From Candidatus Eisenbacteria bacterium (GTDB taxonomy: Bacteria; Eisenbacteria; RBG-16-71-46; CAIMUX01; JAHJDP01), in assembly GCA_018831195.1 (NCBI GenBank), contig JAHJDP010000109.1:16518-80517 (forward strand): a stretch of DNA of 64,000 nt, written 5' to 3'. Position 1 is the stretch's first letter. The number at the start of each line of letters is the position of its first letter. The notes under the pieces are model-generated. The model was not told the origin of the DNA and ran no database searches. It saw nothing but the letters and a program-made list of their open reading frames with translations. Shown piece after piece: positions 8,220 to 17,087 of the stretch. Both the position numbers and the translations under genes were made by a program.

Positions 8220-10007
8220 ATGCGGGAAAGAATGCAAGCAACACACAAACTTATATTTTCGGCCATCCGTAATCCCGTCCGAGCCGGGCGCCTGCATCTC
8301 TTTGCAGCCCTCCTCATCATTGGCCTGCTGGGGTGTGATTCCCCGGAACAGACAAAGACGGAAGAGACGGCGTCGGTTGTGAACTTTCTTCACGGCGGGA
8401 CCCTTCGCATTATCCACAATGAGCCGGGGAGTCTCGATCCCATGGAAGTGGATGATGTCTACGAGTCGGGAATCACAAACAATATCTACGATGGATTGGT
8501 CAGGCTCAATGAGTCCTGCCAGCTTCAGCCGCATCTGGCGGGGACGTGGATTGTTTCGCCGAACGGCAGGGAGTATCAATTCGAATTGCGGCCGGATGTG
8601 CGCTTCTCCGATGGAACGCCGTTCTGTGCCCTCGATGTTGTGGTGACCCTCGCATCCATTCTTTCACCCCTGAAGAGCTGCCAGCCCTTTGCGGAAACTT
8701 ATATAGAGATGATTGAGGGAAGCAAAGCGTTCCGCCGCGGGGAGGCGCCGTGGCCCTCCGGGCTTCTGGCCCCCGATTCCTTGACGGTCAATATCAGGCT
8801 TGAAGAACCCCTGGCGACATTTCTTCTCGCCCTGACGATGGATCAAGTCCGCATTGTTCGCTGGAAAGAGCGGATCGATCTGATACCGAACGGACTGAAG
8901 TCGTTGACCGGTTATGTCTCCCAGGAGATATTGGACAGCGCTTATACAAATAAGCTGGGGAAGGATCCTGAACGGATGTTCTTGCCGGGTACCGGTCCTT
9001 TCATCCCCGTCGAATGGATCCCATTGGATCATGTTACGCTGATCCGGAACCCGGATTATTGGGGAGGGGAACCGGGCGTTGACAGCCTCCTCTTTATCAT
9101 TCGGCAGAGTTGGAGCGCGGAAGAGATTCTGCGTCTTTTCCGGAATAGAGAAGTCGAGATGACCTTTGTCCCGCGGGGCAAAGAGGAAGAGATGAGAAGA
9201 GATTACGGGGCTCGGATTGATGTGGGACATGAGTTGAGTTTCTCTTTTATTGGATTCCGAATGGATCGGCCGCCTTTTGACCAGGTTCTTTTCAGAAGGG
9301 CGATGGCGCATGCCATCAATGTCGAGAAACTGGCCGCCCTCGATCCGGAATTTGCTCAGGCCGCCAGCGGTATCCTTCCGCCGGGCATGCCCGGATATAG
9401 CCCGGAGATCCAAAGGCTCCCCTTTAATCCGGAAGCGGCGCGGTCGAACCTTGCACAATTAGGATATAGCCCGGCGAATCCCGTTCCCGCTTGCACCCTC
9501 TTTACAACACCTTCATCAGACCCGGAACAGCCGTTTGACCTTTCAATACAAGAAGATTTGGCGGCCGTCGGTATTCCCCTGGTGATCGAATATGTAGAAT
9601 GGACGGAACTGGATGAAGGGGCGGTCGATGGGAAGCTGGGATTATTCAGCTTCGGCTGGGTTGCGGATTTGCCTGATCCCGATTCTTTCTTCTATTTCCT
9701 CTTTCACACCCAGGGCGATAACAATCTTTTCTCCTTCTCCGACCCGGTTGTCGATGAGCTGATCGAGGAGGCCCGGACGAGCCGGGGGGCCGAGCGTTGG
9801 GAGATTTACCGGCGTTTGGAGGGGATTATCCTCGCCAAGGCGCCGATCATTCCTTTGCGAAACACCTCACAGCTCACCGCCTGGCAACCTTATGTCATGG
9901 GTGTGCGCCCCAGTCCGATGGGTCCTCAAATGATGCCGCTCGAACGGATCCATCTGATCCCCAAGGAGCAGGCTTTGGAAGCTATTTGTAAAAAGGACCG
10001 GCCATGA
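8220..10007 (+). CDS. Family 5 extracellular solute-binding lipoprotein (oligopeptide/nickel-type, OppA-like)
   Basis: The protein is a lipoprotein: a basic N terminus, a hydrophobic stretch and a lipobox ending at Cys39 (IIGLLGC). The mature part matches SBP_bac_5 proteins: 'GGTLRIIHNEPGSLDPMEVDD', 'IYDGLVRLNE', 'WIVSPNGREYQFELRPDVRFSDGTPF', and 'DYWGGEPGVDSL'. Such proteins bind peptides or other small ligands in the periplasm and normally feed an ABC importer. Here no permease or ATPase follows. The stop overlaps the start of a histidine kinase gene (ATGA at 10004-10007), so the two are co-translated, which suggests a ligand-sensing partner for the kinase rather than, or as well as, a transport role. 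That role is inference; the family assignment is firm. Confidence 0.85.
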   Translation: MRERMQATHKLIFSAIRNPVRAGRLHLFAALLIIGLLGCDSPEQTKTEETASVVNFLHGGTLRIIHNEPGSLDPMEVDDVYESGITNNIYDGLVRLNESCQLQPHLAGTWIVSPNGREYQFELRPDVRFSDGTPFCALDVVVTLASILSPLKSCQPFAETYIEMIEGSKAFRRGEAPWPSGLLAPDSLTVNIRLEEPLATFLLALTMDQVRIVRWKERIDLIPNGLKSLTGYVSQEILDSAYTNKLGKDPERMFLPGTGPFIPVEWIPLDHVTLIRNPDYWGGEPGVDSLLFIIRQSWSAEEILRLFRNREVEMTFVPRGKEEEMRRDYGARIDVGHELSFSFIGFRMDRPPFDQVLFRRAMAHAINVEKLAALDPEFAQAASGILPPGMPGYSPEIQRLPFNPEAARSNLAQLGYSPANPVPACTLFTTPSSDPEQPFDLSIQEDLAAVGIPLVIEYVEWTELDEGAVDGKLGLFSFGWVADLPDPDSFFYFLFHTQGDNNLFSFSDPVVDELIEEARTSRGAERWEIYRRLEGIILAKAPIIPLRNTSQLTAWQPYVMGVRPSPMGPQMMPLERIHLIPKEQALEAICKKDRP

Positions 10008-11983
10008 GCGCGCTGAATGGAACATCACGGTCTTTTGTCCCGTTGAACCGGCGCTTCACCATGGCTTTCGCCATGGTCATTCTCGGCCTCGTCGGTTTGA
10101 TGGCTCTGCTGATCGAATTCCAACACCGCAGCACGATTCGAAGTGAATCACGGGCCCGAACAATGGCCATCGCGCGATCGATTGCGGGATCGGCGGCGAC
10201 ATCATTGGTGGCGTACGACTATATCGCTCTTCAACAAATCGCCGACGGCGCGCATCGTCAGGATCCACTCATTCTCTATGTCATTATTCATGACAAAGAA
10301 GGCCGGGTCGCCGGTCATAGCACCCATCCGGAATCGGTCGGCCGTTTGTTACAGGATTCCCGATCGATCCGGGCGCGGGCCACCACCGAACCCCTGATCC
10401 AGGAGGGGAAAGGTGAGATCAAGGAGAGCTCCGCCAGCATTCTTGAGGTTGATCTGCCCGTTCGTCCCGACGGCCCGGCCGGGGTGCGATGGGGTACGGT
10501 CCGCGTCGGTCTCAGCTTGGAGTCGTTCCACCGCGAGATCGCCTTTGTCCGACGGTTGTTGATCGCTCAAGCCCTTCTGGGTCTCCTGCTCGGTGTTTTC
10601 GCCGGCCACATTCTATCGAGGCGTATCACAAGACCGATTAAGAAACTTGTTGAGGCGAGCCGGAATCTTGCCGAGGGACGCTGGGATTCAACGCTGAAAA
10701 TCGAAACCGGGGATGAGATCGGGATTCTGGCCACTGCTTTCTCTGAGGCGGCCGGCAAACTGACGCAGAAAGAGAAAGAACTTCTGGATGCGCAGGATGA
10801 ACTCCAAAAACTCAACGCCGGATTGGAGGAAACGGTCAGCCTGAGGACCGAAGAGTTGATGGCTTCCCGCAAGCTCTACCAGCTCCTGGTCGAGAACGCG
10901 CCGGATTCGTTTGTCTTGGTTCAGGACGAAAAGATCATCTTTGCCAACAAGGCTTTTGAAGAACTCTTCGGGCCATGGGAGCGGGATACGCCCGTGCATG
11001 CAAAACCCATAGCAGATGTCTTCCATCCCAGCCGCCGGGGTGAGATGAGTGGCGTTCTCAAAAAGGCCCTGCAAAGCGATGAGGCGTTTCTGAGCGAGAC
11101 GCAGGGCGTCAGCGCATCGGGTGCGCCGCTCGAGTTGGAGATTCGTGGAAGGAAGGTCTCTTATCAGAATGAAACGGCTTTGGAATTTATCTTAGTCGAC
11201 ATCACGAATCGAAGACGGTTGTTGCGGCAACTGGTTCAGTCGGAAAGATTGCGGGCGATGGGAGAGGTGACGACCATGGTCGCGCACAACTTTAACAATG
11301 TGCTCGCCATCATGCTTGCCCGCTCACAGTTTCTCCGGATGCGGATCAAGGAAGAATCGCTTCAGAAGAGCCTGATCGCCATTGAACAAGCCGCACAGAA
11401 AGGCGCCGAAATTGTTCGCCGGATTCAGGAATTCTATGGCGAGGAGGTCGATCTTAAATTCACGGAAATTAGTGTCAACACGACGCTGCGTGATGTTGTC
11501 GTTTTTGTTGAAAATTACTGGCAGGTTTCGAGGGGTGAGAGCTGGCATTCCATCCAGGTTGAATTGGATCTGCAGCCGACTCCTTTTGTTTGGGGCGCCG
11601 AGCCGCTGCTTCAAGACGCATTCAAACGTATTCTATTGAACTCCGCCGAAGCGATGCCGGAAGGCGGGCAGATTCGAATCCACAGCGGTGCGGTGAACGA
11701 TCAGGTCATTATCAGGATACAGGATAACGGTTCCGGTATGCCGCCGGAGGTCCTCCGGCGGGCCTTCGATCCCTTCTTTACGACCAAAGGCTCCCGTTTG
11801 AGAGGTCTTGGCTTGCCCGCGGCGATGGGTGTCGTCCAGCGTCACCGAGGCCGCCTCGAATTGCAGAGCGAACCCAATCAGGGCACCCTTGTCGTGATTA
11901 CCCTTCCCGCCGCGCGTCTGCATCAGAATCTGGTCGGACGGACAAACGAGCCACCCGCCGCAGATTCATCAAACGCCGCTTAA
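10004..11983 (+). CDS. Membrane sensor histidine kinase (periplasmic sensor - HAMP - PAS - HisKA - HATPase)
   Basis: Residues ~18-38 form the first membrane segment, followed by a ~150-residue periplasmic sensor region and a second membrane segment (~185-210). Then come a HAMP linker with 'RRITRPIKKLVEASRNLAEGR', a coiled coil (~255-285), a PAS domain (~290-400), a phosphoacceptor His428 in 'MVAHNFNN' and a GHKL ATPase with N box 'RILLNSAEAMPEGG', G1 'DNGSGMP', F box 'FDPFFTTK' and G2 'GLGLPAAMGVV'. It autophosphorylates in response to a signal sensed in the periplasm. No response regulator gene adjoins it. The start overlaps the stop of the upstream solute-binding lipoprotein gene by ATGA, which suggests that the lipoprotein delivers the signal. 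Confidence 0.9.
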   Translation: MSALNGTSRSFVPLNRRFTMAFAMVILGLVGLMALLIEFQHRSTIRSESRARTMAIARSIAGSAATSLVAYDYIALQQIADGAHRQDPLILYVIIHDKEGRVAGHSTHPESVGRLLQDSRSIRARATTEPLIQEGKGEIKESSASILEVDLPVRPDGPAGVRWGTVRVGLSLESFHREIAFVRRLLIAQALLGLLLGVFAGHILSRRITRPIKKLVEASRNLAEGRWDSTLKIETGDEIGILATAFSEAAGKLTQKEKELLDAQDELQKLNAGLEETVSLRTEELMASRKLYQLLVENAPDSFVLVQDEKIIFANKAFEELFGPWERDTPVHAKPIADVFHPSRRGEMSGVLKKALQSDEAFLSETQGVSASGAPLELEIRGRKVSYQNETALEFILVDITNRRRLLRQLVQSERLRAMGEVTTMVAHNFNNVLAIMLARSQFLRMRIKEESLQKSLIAIEQAAQKGAEIVRRIQEFYGEEVDLKFTEISVNTTLRDVVVFVENYWQVSRGESWHSIQVELDLQPTPFVWGAEPLLQDAFKRILLNSAEAMPEGGQIRIHSGAVNDQVIIRIQDNGSGMPPEVLRRAFDPFFTTKGSRLRGLGLPAAMGVVQRHRGRLELQSEPNQGTLVVITLPAARLHQNLVGRTNEPPAADSSNAA

Positions 11984-12051
11984 GCTCCCACGTCAGAGCC
12001 CTTCAATGTCTAGTGGATCAAGATATACCTGTTATACCTGTTTCTGCTCTC

Positions 12052-13152
12052 TCAGGCCGCTGATTCATTCAGTTGATCACCCCCAAAATCATCCTGGGAG
12101 TCTTCTTGTGCCATTGAGTTTTTGCTCGTCATTAAAAGAATCAATTCGCGTAATAACTGGCAATTAAAGCTTCCCCTCATCTCCTCTTGCATAATCCTGA
12201 AGGCTGGAAATGATTCGATCGCATTCTTGTAAGGTCTCACGGTTGTCAGGGCATCGAAGACGTCAGCGAGTGATGCGATTTTGGCATACAAGTGAATTTC
12301 CGGCTCTCTCAAGCCACCGGGATAACCACGACCTGAGCATTTCTCATGATGTTGCAAGACAGTTGTCAAGACGGTGCGATCAAACTGCCCGGTACTCTTT
12401 AATATTTCCATCCCCTTGGCTGGGTGCGTTTTGATAATATTCCACTCGCTCTCCGTTAGCGGCCCCTGTTTTTTAAGTATGGCGGGGTTGATTTCCGATT
12501 TCCCGATGTCATGCAGCAGAAGACTTGCGCCCAGGGAATTGAGTTCCAGAGTGCTGAAGCCGAATCTTTTCCCCAAAGCAATGCCAAAAACACAAACATT
12601 CATTGAATGCGTATAAGTCGCATAATCGTAGGCCATAATCCTTATAATGCTGGCCAGGCAAGCGCGCCCCCTTAAAATATGGGTAACAGTATTCTTTACC
12701 ATTTTCTTTGTTCGCAACACATTCTCTGAGGAAGTGGGATCTTCGAACATATCTTGCACCAATTTTGTCGCTGATTTGTATAGAATTGTTGACTTTTTAA
12801 TTTCCGGTATTTTGGGATCATCAAGAATGTGTCCAAGATAGGTTTCTATGTAACTATTATAGCGGTGGCGCTGACTTGTCGGAATAAAAACGGTGGGGAT
12901 TTTGGCTTTTTTGAATGAAGCTTTTGACGCCTCCGTGAAATTTTCTCCGGCTGAATGTACCTGTACGTATCTGCCGAGTGCGTGTTTGTTGTAAAGGTCG
13001 AATTCAAGCGTCTGATCAATCTGAAGATTACGAACGGGGATATCAAAGTAACTACTTTCAGTATTTTGATGGTTTTTGGGGAGGGATGGTACGATGTCAG
13101 GACCGAGCTGGCGGCCCATTTGAGTCGGCTTTTCTGAACGGATTTGCCCCAT
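12052..13152 (-). CDS. HD-GYP domain protein (probable cyclic-di-GMP phosphodiesterase)
   Basis: The C-terminal half is an HD-GYP domain: 'YTHSMNVCVFGIALG' (His182), the HD pair in 'LLLHDIGKSEI' (214-215, Lys218), His243 in 'KTHPAKGMEIL', 'LQHHEKCSGRGYPGG' (His268-269, GYP 276-278) and 'IASLADVFDALTTVRPYK'. All metal ligands expected for a diiron phosphodiesterase are present, so hydrolysis of cyclic-di-GMP is likely. The N-terminal ~160 residues resemble the DUF3391-type domain often fused to HD-GYP. There is no membrane segment, so it is cytosolic. The gene and its upstream region are clearly more AT-rich than the flanks. It stands alone, with a long AT-rich divergent promoter region towards the hydrolase gene at 13435. 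Confidence 0.88.
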   Translation of the reverse strand: MGQIRSEKPTQMGRQLGPDIVPSLPKNHQNTESSYFDIPVRNLQIDQTLEFDLYNKHALGRYVQVHSAGENFTEASKASFKKAKIPTVFIPTSQRHRYNSYIETYLGHILDDPKIPEIKKSTILYKSATKLVQDMFEDPTSSENVLRTKKMVKNTVTHILRGRACLASIIRIMAYDYATYTHSMNVCVFGIALGKRFGFSTLELNSLGASLLLHDIGKSEINPAILKKQGPLTESEWNIIKTHPAKGMEILKSTGQFDRTVLTTVLQHHEKCSGRGYPGGLREPEIHLYAKIASLADVFDALTTVRPYKNAIESFPAFRIMQEEMRGSFNCQLLRELILLMTSKNSMAQEDSQDDFGGDQLNESAA

Positions 13153-13434
13153 CTCACCATCTCGCTCTTTAAATTCCTGGTCGCATTGGTAACAAACATA
13201 CTAATCGATATCAGAAGACTCATCGGATTTTGTGCCTGAAATGTTGAGTATAACGCGGATAATTTAGAAGGAATTATGTTTACTACTGTATGGTTAGTGG
13301 CCTATTGTAAATCTTAAAAATAATACTATACCCTGGATTTGATAGGAACCGGAATTCCAAAGCCGCTCAATTCTTCTCTATGAGGAACTGAATATCTTCC
13401 CGTATCATAGTTCTGGACCTCTATTGATTGACCA
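13153..13434. promoter_or_regulatory. AT-rich divergent promoter region between HD-GYP and hydrolase genes
   Basis: These 280 bp have no credible gene and are distinctly AT-rich compared with the rest of the window. They contain several TATA-like stretches (around 13245-13275 and 13305-13330) suitable as -10 elements for the divergent genes. No conserved operator or riboswitch could be recognised. Confidence 0.35.
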
Positions 13435-14334
13435 ATGGGGAATATTCAAATGACTCAAGTGCTGGAACGATGCTATCACGATGAAGGCTATTTCATGGCA
13501 CATGGCGGGTTTCGGCTTTTTGAGCAGATTTGGCGGGCGGAGAATCAGAGAGGTCTTGTATTGATCGTCCATGGGTATGCAGAACACAGCTCCCGCTATC
13601 ATGCCGCCGCCGCCCACTTCAACAATAGTGGGCTCTCCGTCTACTCATTCGACCTGCGGGGGCATGGCCGGTCACAAGGAGCCCGGTCTTGCATCCATTC
13701 ATTTGATGAATATCTTGACGATTTGAAAATAGTCTTTTGCCGGGTACGAAAGCGATGGGGGAGGGCGCCACTCTTTTTGCTGGGGCATAGCATGGGTGGT
13801 CTTATAGCCCCCTTGTATCTCCTCCGTGAAGACCCGAAACTTGACGGCCTCATCCTTAGCGCCCCCCTCATCCAGCTGGGGCGTGACTATCCCAGCGTTC
13901 CCGACCGTATCATTTTCGCCTTGGGGAAATTCCTTCCAAAGTTTCCAACTGCACGGTTGAAAACAGCCTCCCTGTCCCATGACCCCGGTGTGGTGGAGCA
14001 ATACAGGAACGATGCGATGGTCTACCATGGCCGGACACCGGCTCGAACGGCGGCGGAAATGACGCGGGCGATTCGGGTGATTCGATTGGAAATGAAAAAA
14101 ATCGAGTGTCCGCTGATGATCCTGCACGGTGATGAGGATTCAATAACGGATATCCGGGGAAGCCGGGAATTATTTTCCTGTGCCGGTTCCCCGGACAAAT
14201 CCCTGAAAGTCTATGACGGTCTATATCATGAACTTCTACATGAGCCCGGGAAAGAGCGAATCCTCGATGAGATATCCGGATGGATCAATAAGCGCCTCCA
14301 ATCCTCATCTTGCCAGAACAACTCTCTCGGTTAA
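13435..14334 (+). CDS. Alpha/beta hydrolase, monoacylglycerol lipase/lysophospholipase-like
   Basis: This is a serine hydrolase of the Hydrolase_4 type. The nucleophile elbow is GHSMGG with Ser119, preceded by an oxyanion-region 'HGYAEHSSRY' (~46-55) and 'DLRGHGRSQG' (~73-82). The acid is in 'ILHGDEDSITD' (~229-238) and the base His264 in 'YDGLYHELLHEP'. The 'HGYAEH' and 'FDLRGHGRS' motifs are those of monoglyceride lipases and lysophospholipases, so it probably cleaves acyl esters of glycerolipids. There is no signal peptide; two possible starts exist (ATG at 13435 and 13450). The last 30 bp overlap the convergent sorting-domain gene. Confidence 0.85.
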   Translation: MGNIQMTQVLERCYHDEGYFMAHGGFRLFEQIWRAENQRGLVLIVHGYAEHSSRYHAAAAHFNNSGLSVYSFDLRGHGRSQGARSCIHSFDEYLDDLKIVFCRVRKRWGRAPLFLLGHSMGGLIAPLYLLREDPKLDGLILSAPLIQLGRDYPSVPDRIIFALGKFLPKFPTARLKTASLSHDPGVVEQYRNDAMVYHGRTPARTAAEMTRAIRVIRLEMKKIECPLMILHGDEDSITDIRGSRELFSCAGSPDKSLKVYDGLYHELLHEPGKERILDEISGWINKRLQSSSCQNNSLG

Positions 14335-16533
14335 GGAGAGATCCCTGGTCTTCAGCTGGTAAAAATATGTACCCGAGACAACATGTCGGCCGGCATTATC
14401 ACGGCCGTTCCACTGCGTCATGAAAGATCCCGCGTTGTGTCTTTCGGATTGAACGAGTTCCCGCACAAGCCTGCCCGATACGCTATATATTCGCAGAGAA
14501 AGGGGGCCGGCCTCCGGCAGTTCATAACGGATCTGACTTCGATCCTTGAAGGGGGCAGGGTAGCTGCTGAGAGCGAGTTCCGAGGGAATCGACGAAGCAG
14601 GCTCTTCAATGCCGGAGACTTCACCTTCCACAATCCCGCCGAACATCAACTCACCCGAGAACATAAAGGACCATGCGCCGCCCGGGGCCTTGGTGAAACT
14701 GTGGCCGTACTGACTCTCATCATGGCCGACCGTATTATTTTCGACACCCTCAACGAGACCGATAAAGAAAGATCCGCCGGTAAATGAGGGCTGCATGAAC
14801 TCGGGGATCTCAAGAATGTTCCAGCCCGCTCGAAGCATGCTCGCCGGGTATTGCGCCTGAGCAAGCGTCGACCCGGGGAACCCACCGGCGTCATCGGCCG
14901 CGACCTTCATGGTGACAGGGGCATCGCTGAAACCGGAAAAGTAGACAGCCACCTTTGTTAAGGTCAATTCCTCCGCACTGGGCAAATCCAAGCTTGCCGA
15001 CAATTCTCCATTCAGGCCGCCGGCCTGGATGCCCGATTCCGCGGTTCCGTCGTCATTGGAGCAACCCGATTCCCCGGGCCCGAGAGAATAAGCGAGGACT
15101 TCATTGGAGTCGATTGATTGATAAACATTAAATCCGTTTTGCAACTCGGCCGTCACGACATAGTAGTTGGACTGGCTGAATCCCGGCGAAGCGAACTCGA
15201 TTGAAAGATCTTCCGGCATGGCTTGGGCCTGCAGAGAATAGGGGCCGCCGATAGATGTGGAATGATAAATATTGTAGGCGTTCAACCAATAGGTACTTGC
15301 GGGCGGATCCCAAGAGAGCGTCGTCGTCCCATTATCAAATAAATCGGTGAAAAGATTCTGTGGAGGCTCATTCAGGTTGTAGAGTGTAATCACAAAGGTT
15401 TCCGTGTCGGTACCATTGCCGTTATCGGCCTCGACCGTCACGGTATTTTCTCCGACCTGAACGCTGGTCGGCGTCCAATTAATCATCCCGGTGACTTCAT
15501 CAATCGTCATGCCCTCTGGGGCCGCCAGAAGCGCAAAAGAGGGATCAGGGATACCTGATGATTCAACATCATAAGTATATGCGGTATATGTTTCGAAGAT
15601 GGCATGATCCGGAATAGGTGCAATGACCGGGGCCGCGGTAGGATTGCTGTTTTCAAATTGGCGGACAAAAGAAGAGGCGATTGTGAAGTTGTCCGGCGGC
15701 ATTCCGGTTTCTGAGACCGTCGAGACGATTTCAACAATGAGGTCGGAATCGACGCCGATCCAATCATAGATGCGGTTGTATTGCGTGCTCACCGGATACC
15801 ATTGATCAATCCAGACATAAACGGCGCTTGTCTGCTCTGTATTGATCCGGATGGCATCGATCGGACCGAGATTGGGGAGAATGACAGTTCCCCAGGCATC
15901 AGCCTCGGCATTGATAGTGAGGTCGATTCTGATGTCCAGGACCATCGTGTCCCACATCTGGAATTGGTAGGTCGTCGATAGAAGCCAGTTGTCGCCATAG
16001 GCCAAGGGATCTGGAAAATCGAGAATGGGAGGCGTGAAGACGGACCAGTCATCTGTCGAAGCATTGCCGTCCGGCCAGAAGTACCCGTAATTCGTGCGAC
16101 CCTGCGCCGCGATCTGATCGAGGTACATCCAAGCCTGGCCGCCGCCGATCTCTTCGGTCATCCTCTGGGAGAAGTCGGCAAGAGCATAATGGTCACCCGC
16201 AAAAAATCCGGCGCCGGGGTCATCGCCGTCATCGGTCGCGACATAATCGAAGCGCTTGATCTCGCCGGTGGGCCCGGTGGTGAAATCCCACGTCTGAGGT
16301 CCGCCGATTGTTCCCAACAACCCCGAAACTGAAGCATTGGAGGTGTTGGAATGAACGCGATAATAGTCGCCGATTTCCTGAAAGAAGTCGTCTGAGGTAA
16401 GGATCGGGGCATCCCGGTCCAACCGGCCTGTCGAAAAATCGGCGCTATTGGCTGATGTGACAAGGAGGGGGATGGCGAAAAAGATCGCTAAACCCCACCT
16501 CAAGCTTCTTTTGTGATTCTGTCGTTGCGCCAT
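14305..16533 (-). CDS. Large secreted protein with Ig/fibronectin-like modules and a C-terminal FlgD/T9SS-type sorting domain
   Basis: A signal peptide (residues ~13-32) begins the protein. The first ~270 residues resemble no family I can name. A putative-Ig/cadherin-like module follows (ending 'GMINWTPTSVQVGENTVTVEADNGNG'), then a fibronectin III-like module (~395-480). The last ~85 residues are the sorting-type domain: 'LALSSYPAPFKDRSQIRYELP', 'LRIYSVSGRLVRELV', 'WNGRDNAGRHVVSGTYFYQL' and a basic end 'ERVVLAR'. Such domains are typical of surface or secreted proteins of FCB-group bacteria and in Bacteroidetes direct type IX export. The ATG has GGAGG at six bases. Function is unknown. It overlaps the hydrolase gene tail to tail. 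Confidence 0.75.
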   Translation of the reverse strand: MAQRQNHKRSLRWGLAIFFAIPLLVTSANSADFSTGRLDRDAPILTSDDFFQEIGDYYRVHSNTSNASVSGLLGTIGGPQTWDFTTGPTGEIKRFDYVATDDGDDPGAGFFAGDHYALADFSQRMTEEIGGGQAWMYLDQIAAQGRTNYGYFWPDGNASTDDWSVFTPPILDFPDPLAYGDNWLLSTTYQFQMWDTMVLDIRIDLTINAEADAWGTVILPNLGPIDAIRINTEQTSAVYVWIDQWYPVSTQYNRIYDWIGVDSDLIVEIVSTVSETGMPPDNFTIASSFVRQFENSNPTAAPVIAPIPDHAIFETYTAYTYDVESSGIPDPSFALLAAPEGMTIDEVTGMINWTPTSVQVGENTVTVEADNGNGTDTETFVITLYNLNEPPQNLFTDLFDNGTTTLSWDPPASTYWLNAYNIYHSTSIGGPYSLQAQAMPEDLSIEFASPGFSQSNYYVVTAELQNGFNVYQSIDSNEVLAYSLGPGESGCSNDDGTAESGIQAGGLNGELSASLDLPSAEELTLTKVAVYFSGFSDAPVTMKVAADDAGGFPGSTLAQAQYPASMLRAGWNILEIPEFMQPSFTGGSFFIGLVEGVENNTVGHDESQYGHSFTKAPGGAWSFMFSGELMFGGIVEGEVSGIEEPASSIPSELALSSYPAPFKDRSQIRYELPEAGPLSLRIYSVSGRLVRELVQSERHNAGSFMTQWNGRDNAGRHVVSGTYFYQLKTRDLSLTERVVLAR

Positions 16534-16739
16534 CCCAAACCTCCGTCTCTATCGCGGGTGATGAGGTGATTCCATACATTACTTCGACAATATCCTACTA
16601 CATATCATGCTCTTAGGCAAGGGATCCTTGCACGGACGGGGCGGTGCAATCGACAAGCCGATGCCGGAGAGACTTGATCCTGTGACGCGGTGAATCTAGG
16701 ATGCAGGGGGGTGACCGGGTGATTTGAGGGGGAGATTAA
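16534..16739. promoter_or_regulatory. Divergent intergenic region upstream of the sorting-domain protein and STAS genes
   Basis: About 200 bp hold no credible ORF. A six-base inverted repeat TTGCAC / GTGCAA at 16628-16633 and 16644-16649 with a GC-rich ten-base spacer is the only symmetric element noticed, and could be an operator or chance. The ribosome site GGGGGAG just before 16740 supports the STAS gene start. Confidence 0.3.
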
Positions 16740-17081
16740 ATGGATTTGAATAAGATAAAGCGCGCCGGCGATGCGGTGATTCTTCCCTTTCCCAGTGGAA
16801 GACCCAATGAAGCGGGGCGGCGTGGTTTCAGTGATGTGTTGATGGCTTTGGCGCGTGAGGGGAAATGCAAACGAATTGTCATTGATTTGGTGGAAACGAC
16901 CTGGTTCTCGAGCATTGATCTTGGCGTGCTGGCATTTGCTCTACGAGAGTGCAACCAGCGTAATATTGCTCTTATGCTGGCGCGGGTCAATAAACAGGCG
17001 TTGCGGGTTTTCGAAGTGACAAGGATGAATGCTGTCTTCTCAATGTACGATACCGTGGAAGAGGCGCTGGGGACGGGTTGA
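16740..17081 (+). CDS. STAS-domain protein (anti-sigma factor antagonist type, SpoIIAA-like)
   Basis: This 113-aa single-domain protein has the STAS fold pattern: strands at 'AVILPFP' and 'CKRIVIDLVE', then 'TTWFSSIDLGVLAFAL' with the phosphorylatable serine at 57-58 followed by a helix, and 'IALMLARVNKQALRVFEVTRM'. Such proteins bind anti-sigma or switch kinases, and their serine phosphorylation toggles sigma-factor release. No partner kinase or phosphatase is next to it, so the target is unknown. The usual Asp before the Ser is replaced (F-S-S rather than D-S), so phosphoregulation is less certain. The ATG follows GGGGGAG. It runs convergent to the radical SAM gene with only six bases between them. 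Confidence 0.8.
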   Translation: MDLNKIKRAGDAVILPFPSGRPNEAGRRGFSDVLMALAREGKCKRIVIDLVETTWFSSIDLGVLAFALRECNQRNIALMLARVNKQALRVFEVTRMNAVFSMYDTVEEALGTG

Positions 17082-17087
17082 TGTGTG

